Part shown: positions 24,393 to 32,515 of the stretch, in pieces
Position numbering within the stretch: position 1 is the stretch's first letter
Layout: every line of letters starts with the position of its first letter
Source: Aggregatilineales bacterium
GTDB taxonomy: Bacteria > Chloroflexota > Anaerolineae > Aggregatilineales > Ch27
Length of the DNA stretch: 64,000 nucleotides
Direction: 5' to 3'
Assembly (NCBI GenBank): GCA_029976025.1
Contig: JARKNX010000039.1
Location: forward strand, 1-64,000
Program-made: the position numbers and the translations under genes
The notes under the pieces: model-generated
Database searches by the model: none
The model's input: only the letters and a program-made list of their open reading frames with translations
Told to the model about the DNA's origin: nothing

Positions 24393-26689
24393 GACAGAAG
24401 CTCCCCGGTGCGTTCAGGGCCGGGCGGCGTGTCGGGGTGACCCGTCTCAGCTTCTAGCGCGCCGGTAGTAATGGCGACCGGAGAAATACCTCCCGGTGTG
24501 GCCGCCGCCGGTATATTCGCGGCACCCTCCCGTGTAGCAGCAGAGGCTGCCTCAGGGCGGGTCTTCCCATCCGCATACAGATCCTTCAGGTACGAAATTC
24601 GCGCGTGGAACACTCCCTGAAGCGATTCCACAAAGACGCGCTGAATGATGCTCACATCGCGCAAAGTCAGCCCGCTGTCGCTGAGCTGTTCTTCGCGCAT
24701 CCGCGTGTCGAACACATACTTCACGGTATCCACGATCTGCTGCGTATTTTGCGGGCGGCGCGCGCGCACCGTACTCTCACAGCTATCGGCCAGCATGAGG
24801 ATGGCTGTTTCCCGCGTGCGCGGCCGCGGTCCGGGATAAGTGAACACAGTCCGGTCTACCGCATCCTCATCCCCGCCGGCTATCTGTACCGCCCGGTTAT
24901 AGAAGTACATCGGCATGGTCGTGCCGTGATGTTCGAGGATAAAATCGCGTATACGAGCGGGCAGGCGATACCGCCGGGCCATTTTCTCGCCTTCGATCAC
25001 ATGGCCGATGATGATCCGGGCGCGTTTGATGGGATCGTTAAGGCTGTCATGGGGATTGATACCGTCCACCTGATTCTCGACGAAGAAGTGCGGCGCCGCC
25101 ATCTTCCCCACATCATGGTATAACGCGCCCACCCGGGTCAGCATGGCATTCGCCCCGATACGCTCCGCGGCCAGCTCCGCCAGATTCGCGACCTGCAGGC
25201 TGTGCTGATACGTGCCGGGCGCTTCCCGCAGCAGGCGCTGCATCAACTCCTGATTAGGCTGGGTGAGCTCGATCAGGCGCAGACTGGTAGGGATATTGAA
25301 GACGTTGCTGATCAAGTACAGGACAGCCAGGGCAATCACACCGGCCAGGACACCGTTAAGAAATCCCGCGCCCAGCACCACAAGCAGATTTAACGCCGGA
25401 GGGATCAACCCGCCCAGGTACAGCACAACGATCATCCCCGCATTGACCAGGCCGATCAGGATGCCAGACATGAAGTAACTGTTGAGGCGCTCGGTATTCT
25501 TCAGGGTCAGGATGCCCATGATCCCGCCTACCAGCGCCATCATCGACAGCGAAAATACGCCGCCGCCCATGACACCAACCAGGCCAGCCAGGATGATCGT
25601 GCCGATGACGGCAATCTGTGGCCCGGCCAGGGTGGCAAACAACAGGCCCAGGACCGCCGTCGAATAGAGATACGCCTGGGCAGTCTGCGTCTGGCCCACA
25701 AGTCGCGCCCCGATCAGGATGACAAGGAAGATCCCCCCCAGCAACAGCATAAGCGGAATATCGCGGAAAACAGTCGGGTAAAACTGCCACGTGTACATCC
25801 CGAACAGCGCCATAAGAATCATATTGAGCGCGAGCGCGCTCACGAAGTGCTGCATGCGGGTATCTTCCGGCTCCAGCAGACCCAGTTGAGCCAGAGCCTC
25901 CATATCGGCTTCGGTCACTACTGAGCCATCGCGAATCACAAACTGTCCGCGGTTGAAGCTGCGCACTTCCGGCAGAACGGCATCGGCGGCGGCCTGTCTG
26001 GCCTGCTGAGTGCGTTCCTCATTGTAGAAGGTATTGGTCTGAATCAGGTCTTCCACTATCGCCGAAATTAAGACCACTTCGTCCTCGCGAAACATGATGC
26101 TAACCATGTTCGGGATATTGGCCTTGATACTGCGCAGCGTATCGTCGCGAATCTCGGTGCGCATCACACGTTCTAGCACAGCGATAATCTGCTGGTCGAT
26201 ATTCTGCCACCGCTCCGGCGACGAGTTGAGAATGGTAATAATCACATCCTGTGGAAGGGACAGCCCGCTGATAGCTTTGATATCCTCTATCAGCATCTCC
26301 TGCGAAGCGTATTCGTCCGCCCGTACATCGCGGATATAGTCCAGAATCTGGCGGGCCAATCCTATCTGCTGGCGGGCAATGCCCGGGTCGGGAGGATCAT
26401 AGACGGCGGGGACGCTGTTCGCAGCGACATCGCGCCGCTGCCGAGTCAGCACTTCACTCTCGTAAGTGACGCCGGTCGGCGCGCGAATATCGCTGGTAGC
26501 CACCTGCCCCGCTGACAGATTGAGCGTTACCCCGGGGGTGAGCAAAGCGTCGGCAGCTACCACCAGCGTGCTGATGATCAGGAACAGAGCCGTCAGCAGA
26601 ACCAGAGATGCAGTCTGCAACTGGGACCTGCTCTTTCCCTCCTGCAGGCCAGTTCCTGCCGGCCCCCAGTGCCCTCGAAGCGATGCCAT
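24389..26689 (-). CDS. pgpH: 7TM-HD family cyclic-di-AMP phosphodiesterase (PgpH-like)
   Basis: A 766-residue membrane protein with the full PgpH layout: one N-terminal helix, an extracellular 7TMR-HDED domain (about residues 60-290), seven transmembrane helices (about 300-500) and a cytoplasmic HD domain. The HD domain has VGALYHDVGK near residue 530, NPHDSLND and IIGHVIEGE. PgpH degrades c-di-AMP. The ATG at 26689 has GGAG six bases upstream; a GTG at 26707 overlapping the yqeY stop is an alternative. The C-terminal 60 residues are low-complexity. It lies in the conserved yqeY-pgpH-ybeY-dgkA order. Confidence 0.92.
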   Translation of the reverse strand: MASLRGHWGPAGTGLQEGKSRSQLQTASLVLLTALFLIISTLVVAADALLTPGVTLNLSAGQVATSDIRAPTGVTYESEVLTRQRRDVAANSVPAVYDPPDPGIARQQIGLARQILDYIRDVRADEYASQEMLIEDIKAISGLSLPQDVIITILNSSPERWQNIDQQIIAVLERVMRTEIRDDTLRSIKANIPNMVSIMFREDEVVLISAIVEDLIQTNTFYNEERTQQARQAAADAVLPEVRSFNRGQFVIRDGSVVTEADMEALAQLGLLEPEDTRMQHFVSALALNMILMALFGMYTWQFYPTVFRDIPLMLLLGGIFLVILIGARLVGQTQTAQAYLYSTAVLGLLFATLAGPQIAVIGTIILAGLVGVMGGGVFSLSMMALVGGIMGILTLKNTERLNSYFMSGILIGLVNAGMIVVLYLGGLIPPALNLLVVLGAGFLNGVLAGVIALAVLYLISNVFNIPTSLRLIELTQPNQELMQRLLREAPGTYQHSLQVANLAELAAERIGANAMLTRVGALYHDVGKMAAPHFFVENQVDGINPHDSLNDPIKRARIIIGHVIEGEKMARRYRLPARIRDFILEHHGTTMPMYFYNRAVQIAGGDEDAVDRTVFTYPGPRPRTRETAILMLADSCESTVRARRPQNTQQIVDTVKYVFDTRMREEQLSDSGLTLRDVSIIQRVFVESLQGVFHARISYLKDLYADGKTRPEAASAATREGAANIPAAATPGGISPVAITTGALEAETGHPDTPPGPERTGELLS

Positions 26690-26703
26690 AGTCGGCTCCG
26701 TTA

Positions 26704-27153
26704 TCACGCGCCCAGGAGCTGGCGGACCACCTGATTGACCAGCTTTCCGTCAGCTCTCCCGGCGATACGGGGCATCAGCACGCTCATCACCTTGCCCATC
26801 TCCTTGGGGGATGCTGCGCCGCTCTCGGCAATAGCAGCGCGGGCCATCTCCGTGATCTCCGCCTCCGAAAGCTGCCGGGGCAGGTAGGATTCCAGAAGCT
26901 CGATCTCGGCCTGCTCGGACTGAATCAGATCGGGCCGGCCCGCCTTCTCGGCATCCTGGATCGCTTCCCGGCGCCTCTTGATCTCGCGCTTGAGCACAGC
27001 GGTGATATCCTGATCGGTGATTTCTGTACGCCGATCCACTTCTTCCTGCTTGATAGCGCTCATCACCATCCGGAGTGTCGCGACCCGCCAGCGATCCTGC
27101 GCTTTCATTGCCGCCTTCAGATCGCCCTGTAATTGCTCACGCAGTTCGTCCAT
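26704..27153 (-). CDS. yqeY: GatB/YqeY domain-containing protein
   Basis: A 149-residue YqeY protein, related to the tail domain of GatB that binds tRNA. KAQDRWRVATLRMVMSAIK near residue 15, LESYLPRQLSEAEI near 85 and KEMGKVMSVLMPRIAGRADG near 115 are conserved. Its function as a free protein is not settled. The start at 27153 has GGAG eight bases upstream. It is the first gene of the operon running to the GH18-like protein. Confidence 0.93.
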   Translation of the reverse strand: MDELREQLQGDLKAAMKAQDRWRVATLRMVMSAIKQEEVDRRTEITDQDITAVLKREIKRRREAIQDAEKAGRPDLIQSEQAEIELLESYLPRQLSEAEITEMARAAIAESGAASPKEMGKVMSVLMPRIAGRADGKLVNQVVRQLLGA

Positions 27154-27183
27154 AACCGCTGCTCCGTTTATACAGATAGCTGA

Positions 27184-27192
27184 ATTATAACA
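27184..27192 (-). promoter_or_regulatory. Extended -10 promoter of the yqeY-pgpH-ybeY-dgkA operon
   Basis: On the minus strand TGT-TATAAT, a perfect -10 with the TGn extension and no clear -35. The predicted leader is about 25 bases. Confidence 0.55.
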
Positions 27193-27254
27193 GAGGCCGG
27201 CAATCGCCTTATAGACCCCCACGAAAGTCCAAAGTCACTATAGCATGCAGCCTG

Positions 27255-28043
27255 CTACGACTCTTCACAACGAAACGGAATTGGCGGCGTATCGTGTGGG
27301 CCGCAGATCAACAGATTGTCGAAGTTGACCCGGATACCCGGCTGACCGAAACTGCGCGCCCCCACCCCGATACGCCCCTGCGGGAATGAGTCATCCGCCA
27401 GACTCATGACGATCGCGTTAGCGGACCAGGTCGGCTGCGCTTCAGGTCCGGCGGCCGGAATCTGGCATTCCCCAGGAACCAGCGGGTTCCAGATTGTCGG
27501 GCAGAGCGGCAATTGCACATCATTTACGAAGAAACGAAATGCGCTCCCCTGGGCCACCACACGCATCGTATTCACAGTCAGCCCTTGCACTATAGCCGGG
27601 GTTAACGCCCAATCGCTCAGCACTTTATCCACGCCTTCTTTGCGGCGAAGCACCTGATAATAGCCGTCGCCGCTGATCATAAAAGCGTAAAAGTTATTGT
27701 TATCCTGATGTCGAAAGATAATGCCGAAGCCCGGCGCATCCAGATCCGTCGGCCCAACCAGTTGAGCCACGTCAATCTTCAGATCAAAATCGCCGAACGG
27801 CTGCTCCATCACGGTAAATGCGCCCGCCTCAACAGCATCGACAGCAATCTGAAGCTCTGGATCACCGTTAATGCTCACAATCTGCGCGGCCAATTCGCCT
27901 TCATAGAGCTGCCAGTCCTCGTTATAGGCATCAAATGTCGTCACATACAACAACTGGCCCGGTCGCGGCACTGGCACGGCTGGCGCACAGGCTGCCATCA
28001 TAACTACCAGGAGGACCGGGCACATTCGCAGCAGTCTGCGCAC
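27255..28043 (-). CDS. Lipoprotein with a LamG/concanavalin-like domain
   Basis: A 262-residue lipoprotein. With the GTG start at 28043 it opens with RRLLRMCPVLLVVMMAACAP, a compact signal peptide with lipobox MAAC. The mature part begins VTTFDAYNEDWQLYEG and continues with FDLKIDVAQL, FGIIFRHQDNNNFYAF and a closing VNFDNLLICG, the beta-sandwich pattern of LamG-like domains. Similar modules form the ectodomain of the kinase at 54781. It probably binds carbohydrate or another surface ligand. GAGGAG sits six bases before the GTG; a longer frame begins at 28097 but would bury the signal peptide. Confidence 0.7.
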   Translation of the reverse strand: MRRLLRMCPVLLVVMMAACAPAVPVPRPGQLLYVTTFDAYNEDWQLYEGELAAQIVSINGDPELQIAVDAVEAGAFTVMEQPFGDFDLKIDVAQLVGPTDLDAPGFGIIFRHQDNNNFYAFMISGDGYYQVLRRKEGVDKVLSDWALTPAIVQGLTVNTMRVVAQGSAFRFFVNDVQLPLCPTIWNPLVPGECQIPAAGPEAQPTWSANAIVMSLADDSFPQGRIGVGARSFGQPGIRVNFDNLLICGPHDTPPIPFRCEES

Positions 28044-28049
28044 ATCGAG

Positions 28050-28055
28050 CTCCTC
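28050..28055 (-). promoter_or_regulatory. Ribosome binding site deciding a GTG start
   Basis: GAGGAG on the minus strand, six bases before GTG 28041-28043. This start yields a normal lipoprotein signal peptide, unlike the ATGs further upstream. Confidence 0.65.
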
Positions 28056-28106
28056 GCCTGATTCCGATTTCTGCATGAGGCAATCAACGGCCATCACAGG
28101 GAACGA

Positions 28107-28115
28107 ATTTTAGCA
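28107..28115 (-). promoter_or_regulatory. Extended -10 promoter of the LamG-like lipoprotein gene
   Basis: On the minus strand TGC-TAAAAT, with no clear -35. It lies about 60 bases before the chosen GTG start. Confidence 0.4.
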
Positions 28116-28203
28116 CAACGATCGCCCGACTCCTATGAAGAAGGGGCGGATTCAGCGTGTATGCCGCCGTATCTCCCGGATATCAGCTTCCACAAACGGG
28201 CGC

Positions 28204-29535
28204 TTACGGCTGGTAATTCATCTGCTCCAGCATACGCCGGGCCAGGACATCAAATCCTCGCGGAGCGGGGTGAGACAGCAGATGTAAAGACAACGCCACT
28301 GCCGAATCGTTCCGGGACTGCGAACGATCCAGAACAGCCTGGTAATACAACACGCGGGGGTTTTCCGGGTCTAACTGCCGGGCCTGAGTCAGCGCTTCCT
28401 GCGCTGCCTCGATCTGCCCCTGTCCATACAGCGCCCAGGCGTACAGCGCCAGAAGATCGGCATTCGCCGGCTGGCGCGCCGCGGCCTCGTGTAAGAAAGT
28501 CAGGCCGCCCCCCGCCAGGTTATAACTTTCCTCGGCGTAAAACTGCGCCAGCGAGAGCAGGAAGGCATCTTCCCCCGGCGCAAGCTGAACCGCCCGCTGG
28601 AGCCAGACTTCGGCGGAGGCGAAATCGCCTGCCAGCCGGTAGGCCGTGCCCAGTTCGGCAGCAATTGTCGGATTCTGGGGAGCAAGCTCCCGGGCATGTT
28701 GCAAATACGCAAGCGACTGTCCATCGTCACCCGCTGCGCGCCAGACCAGTCCCGCCAGTAGATTTGTTGCCGGGTCATCGGGGGCGAAGGTAAAAGCGCG
28801 ATCCAGCGCGCTTGCCGCATCTTTCCCCTGCCGGGCACGCGCAAGCCCCAGATAGGCCCAGGCGCTCCCGGAATAAGGGTCCAGGGCTGCGGCTGAGGCA
28901 AACGCCTGCTCCGCCTGCGGCCAGTATCCCAGCGCCGCCAGGGCCGAGCCCAGATGCATACTCTGTACGGCGGGCGGCTCAGGTTCAAACTCGGCCAGAA
29001 TATTCTGCAGCCGGAGCGCAGCTTCGCTCAGGTCAGGATCAGCCAGAGCATAAGACAGGTGATCAAAGGCGCGGCGCACGTCGTAAGGAGCCAGCATGAG
29101 GGCAAGAGCGTAGTGCGCGCCGGGATCGGACGGCTCCAGATGGAGGACAGCCTCCAGTGCCTGGCGGGAGAACGCCCACGCTCCCCGCGCCTCGAAGGAA
29201 TCCGCCAGCTCTCGCCACAGCGAAAGATCGTCAGCCAATTCCGCCGCCGACCAGAGATGGGCCAGTGCTGCTGGCTCATCGCCGCATATTCGGGCAAGCT
29301 CAGCCAGTTCGCGATGGTTCTCAACGGTGAGCGGCTGATTGCCAGAAGCGAGGCGCAGGATGAATGCCCTGTCAAGGTCTGTTGATGGGAGTCCGACTGA
29401 ATCACCGGGAGAAGCAGGATGCGGCCCGGAGAGGCTTCCGGCACAGCCAGCGTTGAATAACAGCCCGGCCAGCAGAATAAAAATCAAAGGCGCCCGGCGC
29501 ATTGCCGGCTGGAATCTCCGGGGCAGAATCGCCAT
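28204..29535 (-). CDS. TPR-repeat lipoprotein
   Basis: A 443-residue protein with signal peptide and lipobox FNAGC near residue 30. The rest is a helical array of about nine to ten tetratricopeptide-type repeats; clear units include LGYWPQAEQAFASAAALDPY, SAWAYLGLARARQGKDAASA, PTIAAELGTAYRLAGDFASA and YAWALYGQGQIEAAQEALTQ. TPR proteins act as scaffolds; here it would stand on the outer face of the membrane. GGGAGG precedes the ATG. It starts 16 bases after the response regulator gene and is probably co-transcribed. Confidence 0.8.
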   Translation of the reverse strand: MAILPRRFQPAMRRAPLIFILLAGLLFNAGCAGSLSGPHPASPGDSVGLPSTDLDRAFILRLASGNQPLTVENHRELAELARICGDEPAALAHLWSAAELADDLSLWRELADSFEARGAWAFSRQALEAVLHLEPSDPGAHYALALMLAPYDVRRAFDHLSYALADPDLSEAALRLQNILAEFEPEPPAVQSMHLGSALAALGYWPQAEQAFASAAALDPYSGSAWAYLGLARARQGKDAASALDRAFTFAPDDPATNLLAGLVWRAAGDDGQSLAYLQHARELAPQNPTIAAELGTAYRLAGDFASAEVWLQRAVQLAPGEDAFLLSLAQFYAEESYNLAGGGLTFLHEAAARQPANADLLALYAWALYGQGQIEAAQEALTQARQLDPENPRVLYYQAVLDRSQSRNDSAVALSLHLLSHPAPRGFDVLARRMLEQMNYQP

Positions 29536-29551
29536 ATCTGCCTCCCGGTGT

Positions 29552-30241
29552 CTAGCCGGCAGGAGGATTGTTGGAGGGCGTCACAGGATGATCCGGCGGG
29601 TTGCCCGTATTGCCCTCAAGAATCTCTCTAATCAGATCTGAAAGCGCAATCGTATCGACTGGCAGGTTGGGATCTACTTCGAATTTTTTCTCTGTTGTCC
29701 GGCCGACAAGGGCGTCACCCACCACCCGCTCGACTTCATCGGGCGTAAAGGGCTTGATCAGGTAACTGTGAACACCCTGCAACTTCCCCATAAGCCGGTT
29801 AGCTGGATCGTCATGCGCGGTGATCACGATCACAATCGGGCGATTCTCTTCCGCGCGCTCTTTGATTGCATCCAGCAGCTTCCAGCCAGTCTTGTCCGGC
29901 AAGCCGATATCCAGCAGAATGATCTCGGGATGTACGGATGCGTAAAGGTCCAGGGCGCGTTCTACATGAGTCTCATGCAGCACCTGAATGTGGACTCTCT
30001 CCAGGGTAGCGGCAATGACCTCGGCGAGTTCAACCGTGTCTTCAACAATAAGAACCCGGGGAGATCTTTTTTTGCGGATATTCGGTTCTGCCACAGGGAC
30101 TGCCTCTGGTCTCAACAGGGAGGGCGATTCACTTTCTCGCCTCCGGCCTACAGGGACGGACTCCGCAGCCACCGCGGAATCGTCCGCGACACGAATCGCG
30201 CCCGTTCTTATTCGGGCTTCTCCCGAACACGCAAAGTTCAT
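29552..30241 (-). CDS. Response regulator receiver-only protein
   Basis: A 229-residue protein. About 60 disordered residues precede a REC domain (about 62-180). The phospho-acceptor Asp is in IILLDIGLPDKTGW, acidic residues in VLIVEDTVELA, the Thr in VITAHDD and the Lys in YLIKPFTPDEV. After REC comes a 50-residue tail rich in Asn and Pro with no DNA-binding or enzyme domain. It may signal by protein contact. No sensor kinase is nearby, but a TPR lipoprotein follows. GGGGAGGG lies before the ATG. Confidence 0.85.
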   Translation of the reverse strand: MNFACSGEARIRTGAIRVADDSAVAAESVPVGRRRESESPSLLRPEAVPVAEPNIRKKRSPRVLIVEDTVELAEVIAATLERVHIQVLHETHVERALDLYASVHPEIILLDIGLPDKTGWKLLDAIKERAEENRPIVIVITAHDDPANRLMGKLQGVHSYLIKPFTPDEVERVVGDALVGRTTEKKFEVDPNLPVDTIALSDLIREILEGNTGNPPDHPVTPSNNPPAG

Positions 30242-30330
30242 ACCGCCCTCCCCGGCCCGCCTGCATTCCAGTTACATCACTATCATTGCGAGAACCCTGA
30301 ACAACATGATCCGGGCGTTCACATACACCG

Positions 30331-30339
30331 ATTATAGCA
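30331..30339 (-). promoter_or_regulatory. Extended -10 promoter of the response regulator operon
   Basis: On the minus strand TGC-TATAAT. A TTGACT lies upstream at only 14 bases spacing, so the TGn extension probably matters more than the -35. Confidence 0.45.
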
Positions 30340-30406
30340 CAGAGGCTTCCAGTCAAGATACCTCTCGCTCACCCCTTTCTCCCCGTTACAGAAGCGCACT
30401 TGGCGA

Positions 30407-30434
30407 TTGACATTTAGGCAACTGCCGCTAAAAT
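30407..30434 (+). promoter_or_regulatory. Promoter of tRNA-Phe
   Basis: TTGACA (30407-30412), a 16-base spacer and TAAAAT (30429-30434). The predicted start is a few bases before the mature tRNA. Confidence 0.6.
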
Positions 30435-30448
30435 ACTCAACATAGCGT

Positions 30449-30524
30449 GCCGAGGTAGCTCAGTTGGTAGAGCACTTGACTGAAAATCAAGGGGTCACCA
30501 GTTCAAGTCTGGTCCTCGGCACCA
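30449..30524 (+). tRNA. tRNA-Phe (anticodon GAA)
   Basis: A 76-base cloverleaf with CCA encoded. The acceptor arms GCCGAGG (30449-30455) and CCTCGGC (30514-30520) pair fully. The anticodon stem CTTGA/TCAAG encloses the loop CTGAAAA, with GAA at 30482-30484. The D-arm GCTCAGTTGGTAGAGC and T-loop GTTCAAGTC are canonical. It stands alone, between its own promoter and a strong terminator. Confidence 0.97.
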
Positions 30525-30528
30525 GAGA

Positions 30529-30558
30529 AACCATCTGCCTTGCGCAGGTGGTTTTTTT
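30529..30558 (+). terminator. Intrinsic terminator of tRNA-Phe
   Basis: AACCATCTGC (30529-30538) pairs with GCAGGTGGTT (30544-30553) including one G-U, followed by seven T residues (30552-30558). Confidence 0.9.
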
Positions 30559-30614
30559 GTTAGCGGTATGGTACAACACTCTCAGAGCGGCACCTTTCAG
30601 GAGGAGGACAACCC

Positions 30615-31682
30615 ATGCAGGCAGCCAGACTGTACGGCGCGCGCGATATACGGATCGAAAATGTGCCAGAGCCGGCGGATCCCGGGCCTGGTCAGGTTCT
30701 TATAGCTATTACTTCGGTTGGTATCTGTGGTTCTGATCTGCACACCTATACCGACGGGCGTATCGGGGATACGCTCGTGCAGTCGCCCGTCGTGATGGGC
30801 CATGAATTTGCCGGCGAAGTGGTCAAAGTAGGGCCTGATGCGCGGGATGGGCTGCATAAGCCGATGCACGCCGGACAGCGCGTGGCGGTGGAACCGACCG
30901 TCTCCTGCTGGCACTGTGAAATGTGCGAAACCGGCCATCCTAACCTGTGCCCGAATCACTATTTCCTGGGCCTGTGGCCGCATGACGGCGCGCTCCAGGA
31001 GTATCTGGTTGTCGAAGGCCGCAACTGCTTTCCTTTCCCCGACTCCATCAGCAATGCCGGCGGCGCTTTGCTGGAGCCGCTCGGCGTGGCGCTCCACGCC
31101 CTGGATCTGGGCAAACCGCGCATCGCGCGCAGTGTGGCAGTTCTGGGGAGCGGGCCGATCGGGCTGATGATCATGAAGCTCGCCCGGCTCTCTGGCGCTG
31201 ATCCAGTCTACGCCTTCGATCGCTTTCCCTGGCGCGTGGAGAAGGCCGGTCACTGGGGCGCGACAGGGGCCTGGACAGTGGAGGAAGACCCGGTGAAACG
31301 GGTGATGGACCTCACCGACGGCCGCGGCGTGGACGTTGTCTTCGAGGCCGCCTGGGGCGGGGAAGCCATCCAGCAGTCGGTCGGCATGGCCCGGATGGGG
31401 GGGCGTGTAGTCCTGGTTGGCATCCCCGGCGACAACCGGCTCGATATGCAGCACTCGACCGCCCGCCGGAAAGGGCTGACTATCGCTGTCGCTCGTCGTA
31501 TGAAGCACACCTACCCTCGCGCTATCCACATAGCGACTGCCCCACACTATACCTTTGATCTGGAAGACCTGATCTCCCACCGCTTCCCCCTGCACGAAAC
31601 TGACAAGGCCTACGCGATCAACGCTGCCTTCGAAGAAGGGGTGCACAAGATCATGATTGACGTCCGCCCGGAGCGGGCATAG
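30615..31682 (+). CDS. Zinc-dependent medium-chain alcohol/polyol dehydrogenase
   Basis: A 355-residue MDR-family NAD(P)-dependent dehydrogenase similar to sorbitol, threonine and xylitol dehydrogenases. The catalytic zinc site is VGICGSDLHTY near residue 35 and GHEFAGEV near 62; the structural zinc loop is CWHCEMCETGHPNLC near 97. The Rossmann motif VLGSGPIGL lies near 180. The substrate is probably a polyol or sugar alcohol, not fixed by sequence. AGGAGGAGG stands just before the ATG. A strong terminator follows at 31709-31736, so it is monocistronic. Confidence 0.9.
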   Translation: MQAARLYGARDIRIENVPEPADPGPGQVLIAITSVGICGSDLHTYTDGRIGDTLVQSPVVMGHEFAGEVVKVGPDARDGLHKPMHAGQRVAVEPTVSCWHCEMCETGHPNLCPNHYFLGLWPHDGALQEYLVVEGRNCFPFPDSISNAGGALLEPLGVALHALDLGKPRIARSVAVLGSGPIGLMIMKLARLSGADPVYAFDRFPWRVEKAGHWGATGAWTVEEDPVKRVMDLTDGRGVDVVFEAAWGGEAIQQSVGMARMGGRVVLVGIPGDNRLDMQHSTARRKGLTIAVARRMKHTYPRAIHIATAPHYTFDLEDLISHRFPLHETDKAYAINAAFEEGVHKIMIDVRPERA

Positions 31683-31708
31683 CTGTCTGAGCGAACACAG
31701 CCAAAGGA

Positions 31709-31736
31709 CGGCCCGCCGCGCGGCGGGCCGTTTTTT
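31709..31736 (+). terminator. Intrinsic terminator of the alcohol dehydrogenase gene
   Basis: CGGCCCGCCG (31709-31718) pairs with CGGCGGGCCG (31721-31730), followed by TTTTTT. Confidence 0.92.
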
Positions 31737-31828
31737 ATTCCCAGATATGCGGTGATAGCACGATCAAGCGCCTCCACTCCCGCCGATCACACGCCAGACA
31801 GGAACACGGACATATCAGATATCATATA

Positions 31829-31870
31829 TTGTCATATTTATTCGTGAATTATATCACAATATGTTGTGAT
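31829..31870 (+). promoter_or_regulatory. Candidate promoter and Rex/Crp-like operator of the hox operon
   Basis: This AT-rich stretch stands out from the GC-rich window. TTGTCA (31829-31834) and TATCAC (31852-31857) are 17 bases apart, a plausible weak promoter. TCGTGA-N6-TCACAA (31842-31859) differs at one position from the Rex operator consensus TTGTGA-N6-TCACAA and overlaps the -10; it also resembles a Crp/Fnr site. The second half of it forms a perfect palindrome ATCACAA-TATG-TTGTGAT (31853-31870). Rex senses NADH/NAD+, which would suit an NAD-linked hydrogenase. No gene is seen in the gap 31737-32011. Confidence 0.4.
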
Positions 31871-32011
31871 CAAACTCTACTACCTCACTTCGCCACTGCT
31901 GCTATTATCACATTGTGGTGTGCAACCCGGAGAAATTGTTGTTATCCGCGGGAAGAAAAACTTACTGCTGCAAGTACATCAGAAGCACGTTGCTGAGGAA
32001 AGGGCCTGAGT

Positions 32012-32515
32012 ATGAGACCTGCACCGATCGATCTTCCATCTGAAGATAATCGATGGAAACTGGTGAACGCCACGATGCGCCGGAACGGATACCGCGCCGA
32101 CGCTCTGATTGAAACGCTCCATACCATCCAGGAGTCTTTTGGCTTTCTGGATGACGTATCGCTGCGGTTCGTGGCCGATGCGCTCCGCGTTGCCCCCAGC
32201 CAGGTCTATGGAGTGGCAACGTTTTACCACTTCTTTAATCTCAAACCGCAGGGCAAGCATGTTTGCTCGGTCTGCACAGGCACGGCGTGTTATATCAAGG
32301 GCGCCGGCAAGATCCTGGATGCTATCAAGGAGCAGCACGGAATCGAGCCTGGCCAGACGACACCTGATGGCGAGCTTTCCCTGCTCACCGTGCGCTGTGT
32401 AGGCGCCTGCGGCCTGGCGCCCGCCGTCGTCTTTGACGGTCAGGTTATCGGGAATCAGGATGTCGAACAAACTCAGGCCAGGATAGAAGGATGGATAAGC
32501 CATGCCAACTCATGA
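32012..32515 (+). CDS. hoxE: Bidirectional hydrogenase diaphorase subunit HoxE (NuoE-like)
   Basis: A 167-residue thioredoxin-fold [2Fe-2S] protein of the NuoE family. The cluster ligands are in CSVCTGTACY near residue 87 and CVGACGLAP near residue 130. VYGVATFYHFFNLKP is the conserved helical N-half. In Hox enzymes it passes electrons between the diaphorase and hydrogenase halves. AGGAAAGGG precedes the ATG. Its end overlaps hoxF by 14 bases. Alone it could be complex I, but the following hoxY and hoxH decide the assignment. Confidence 0.92.
   Translation: MRPAPIDLPSEDNRWKLVNATMRRNGYRADALIETLHTIQESFGFLDDVSLRFVADALRVAPSQVYGVATFYHFFNLKPQGKHVCSVCTGTACYIKGAGKILDAIKEQHGIEPGQTTPDGELSLLTVRCVGACGLAPAVVFDGQVIGNQDVEQTQARIEGWISHANS

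Noticed and set aside
31800-31930. AT-rich repeats before hoxE as a replication origin or CRISPR leader
   Set aside because: Only a few short inverted repeats occur, with no DnaA boxes or regular spacing; an operator-promoter region explains them better.
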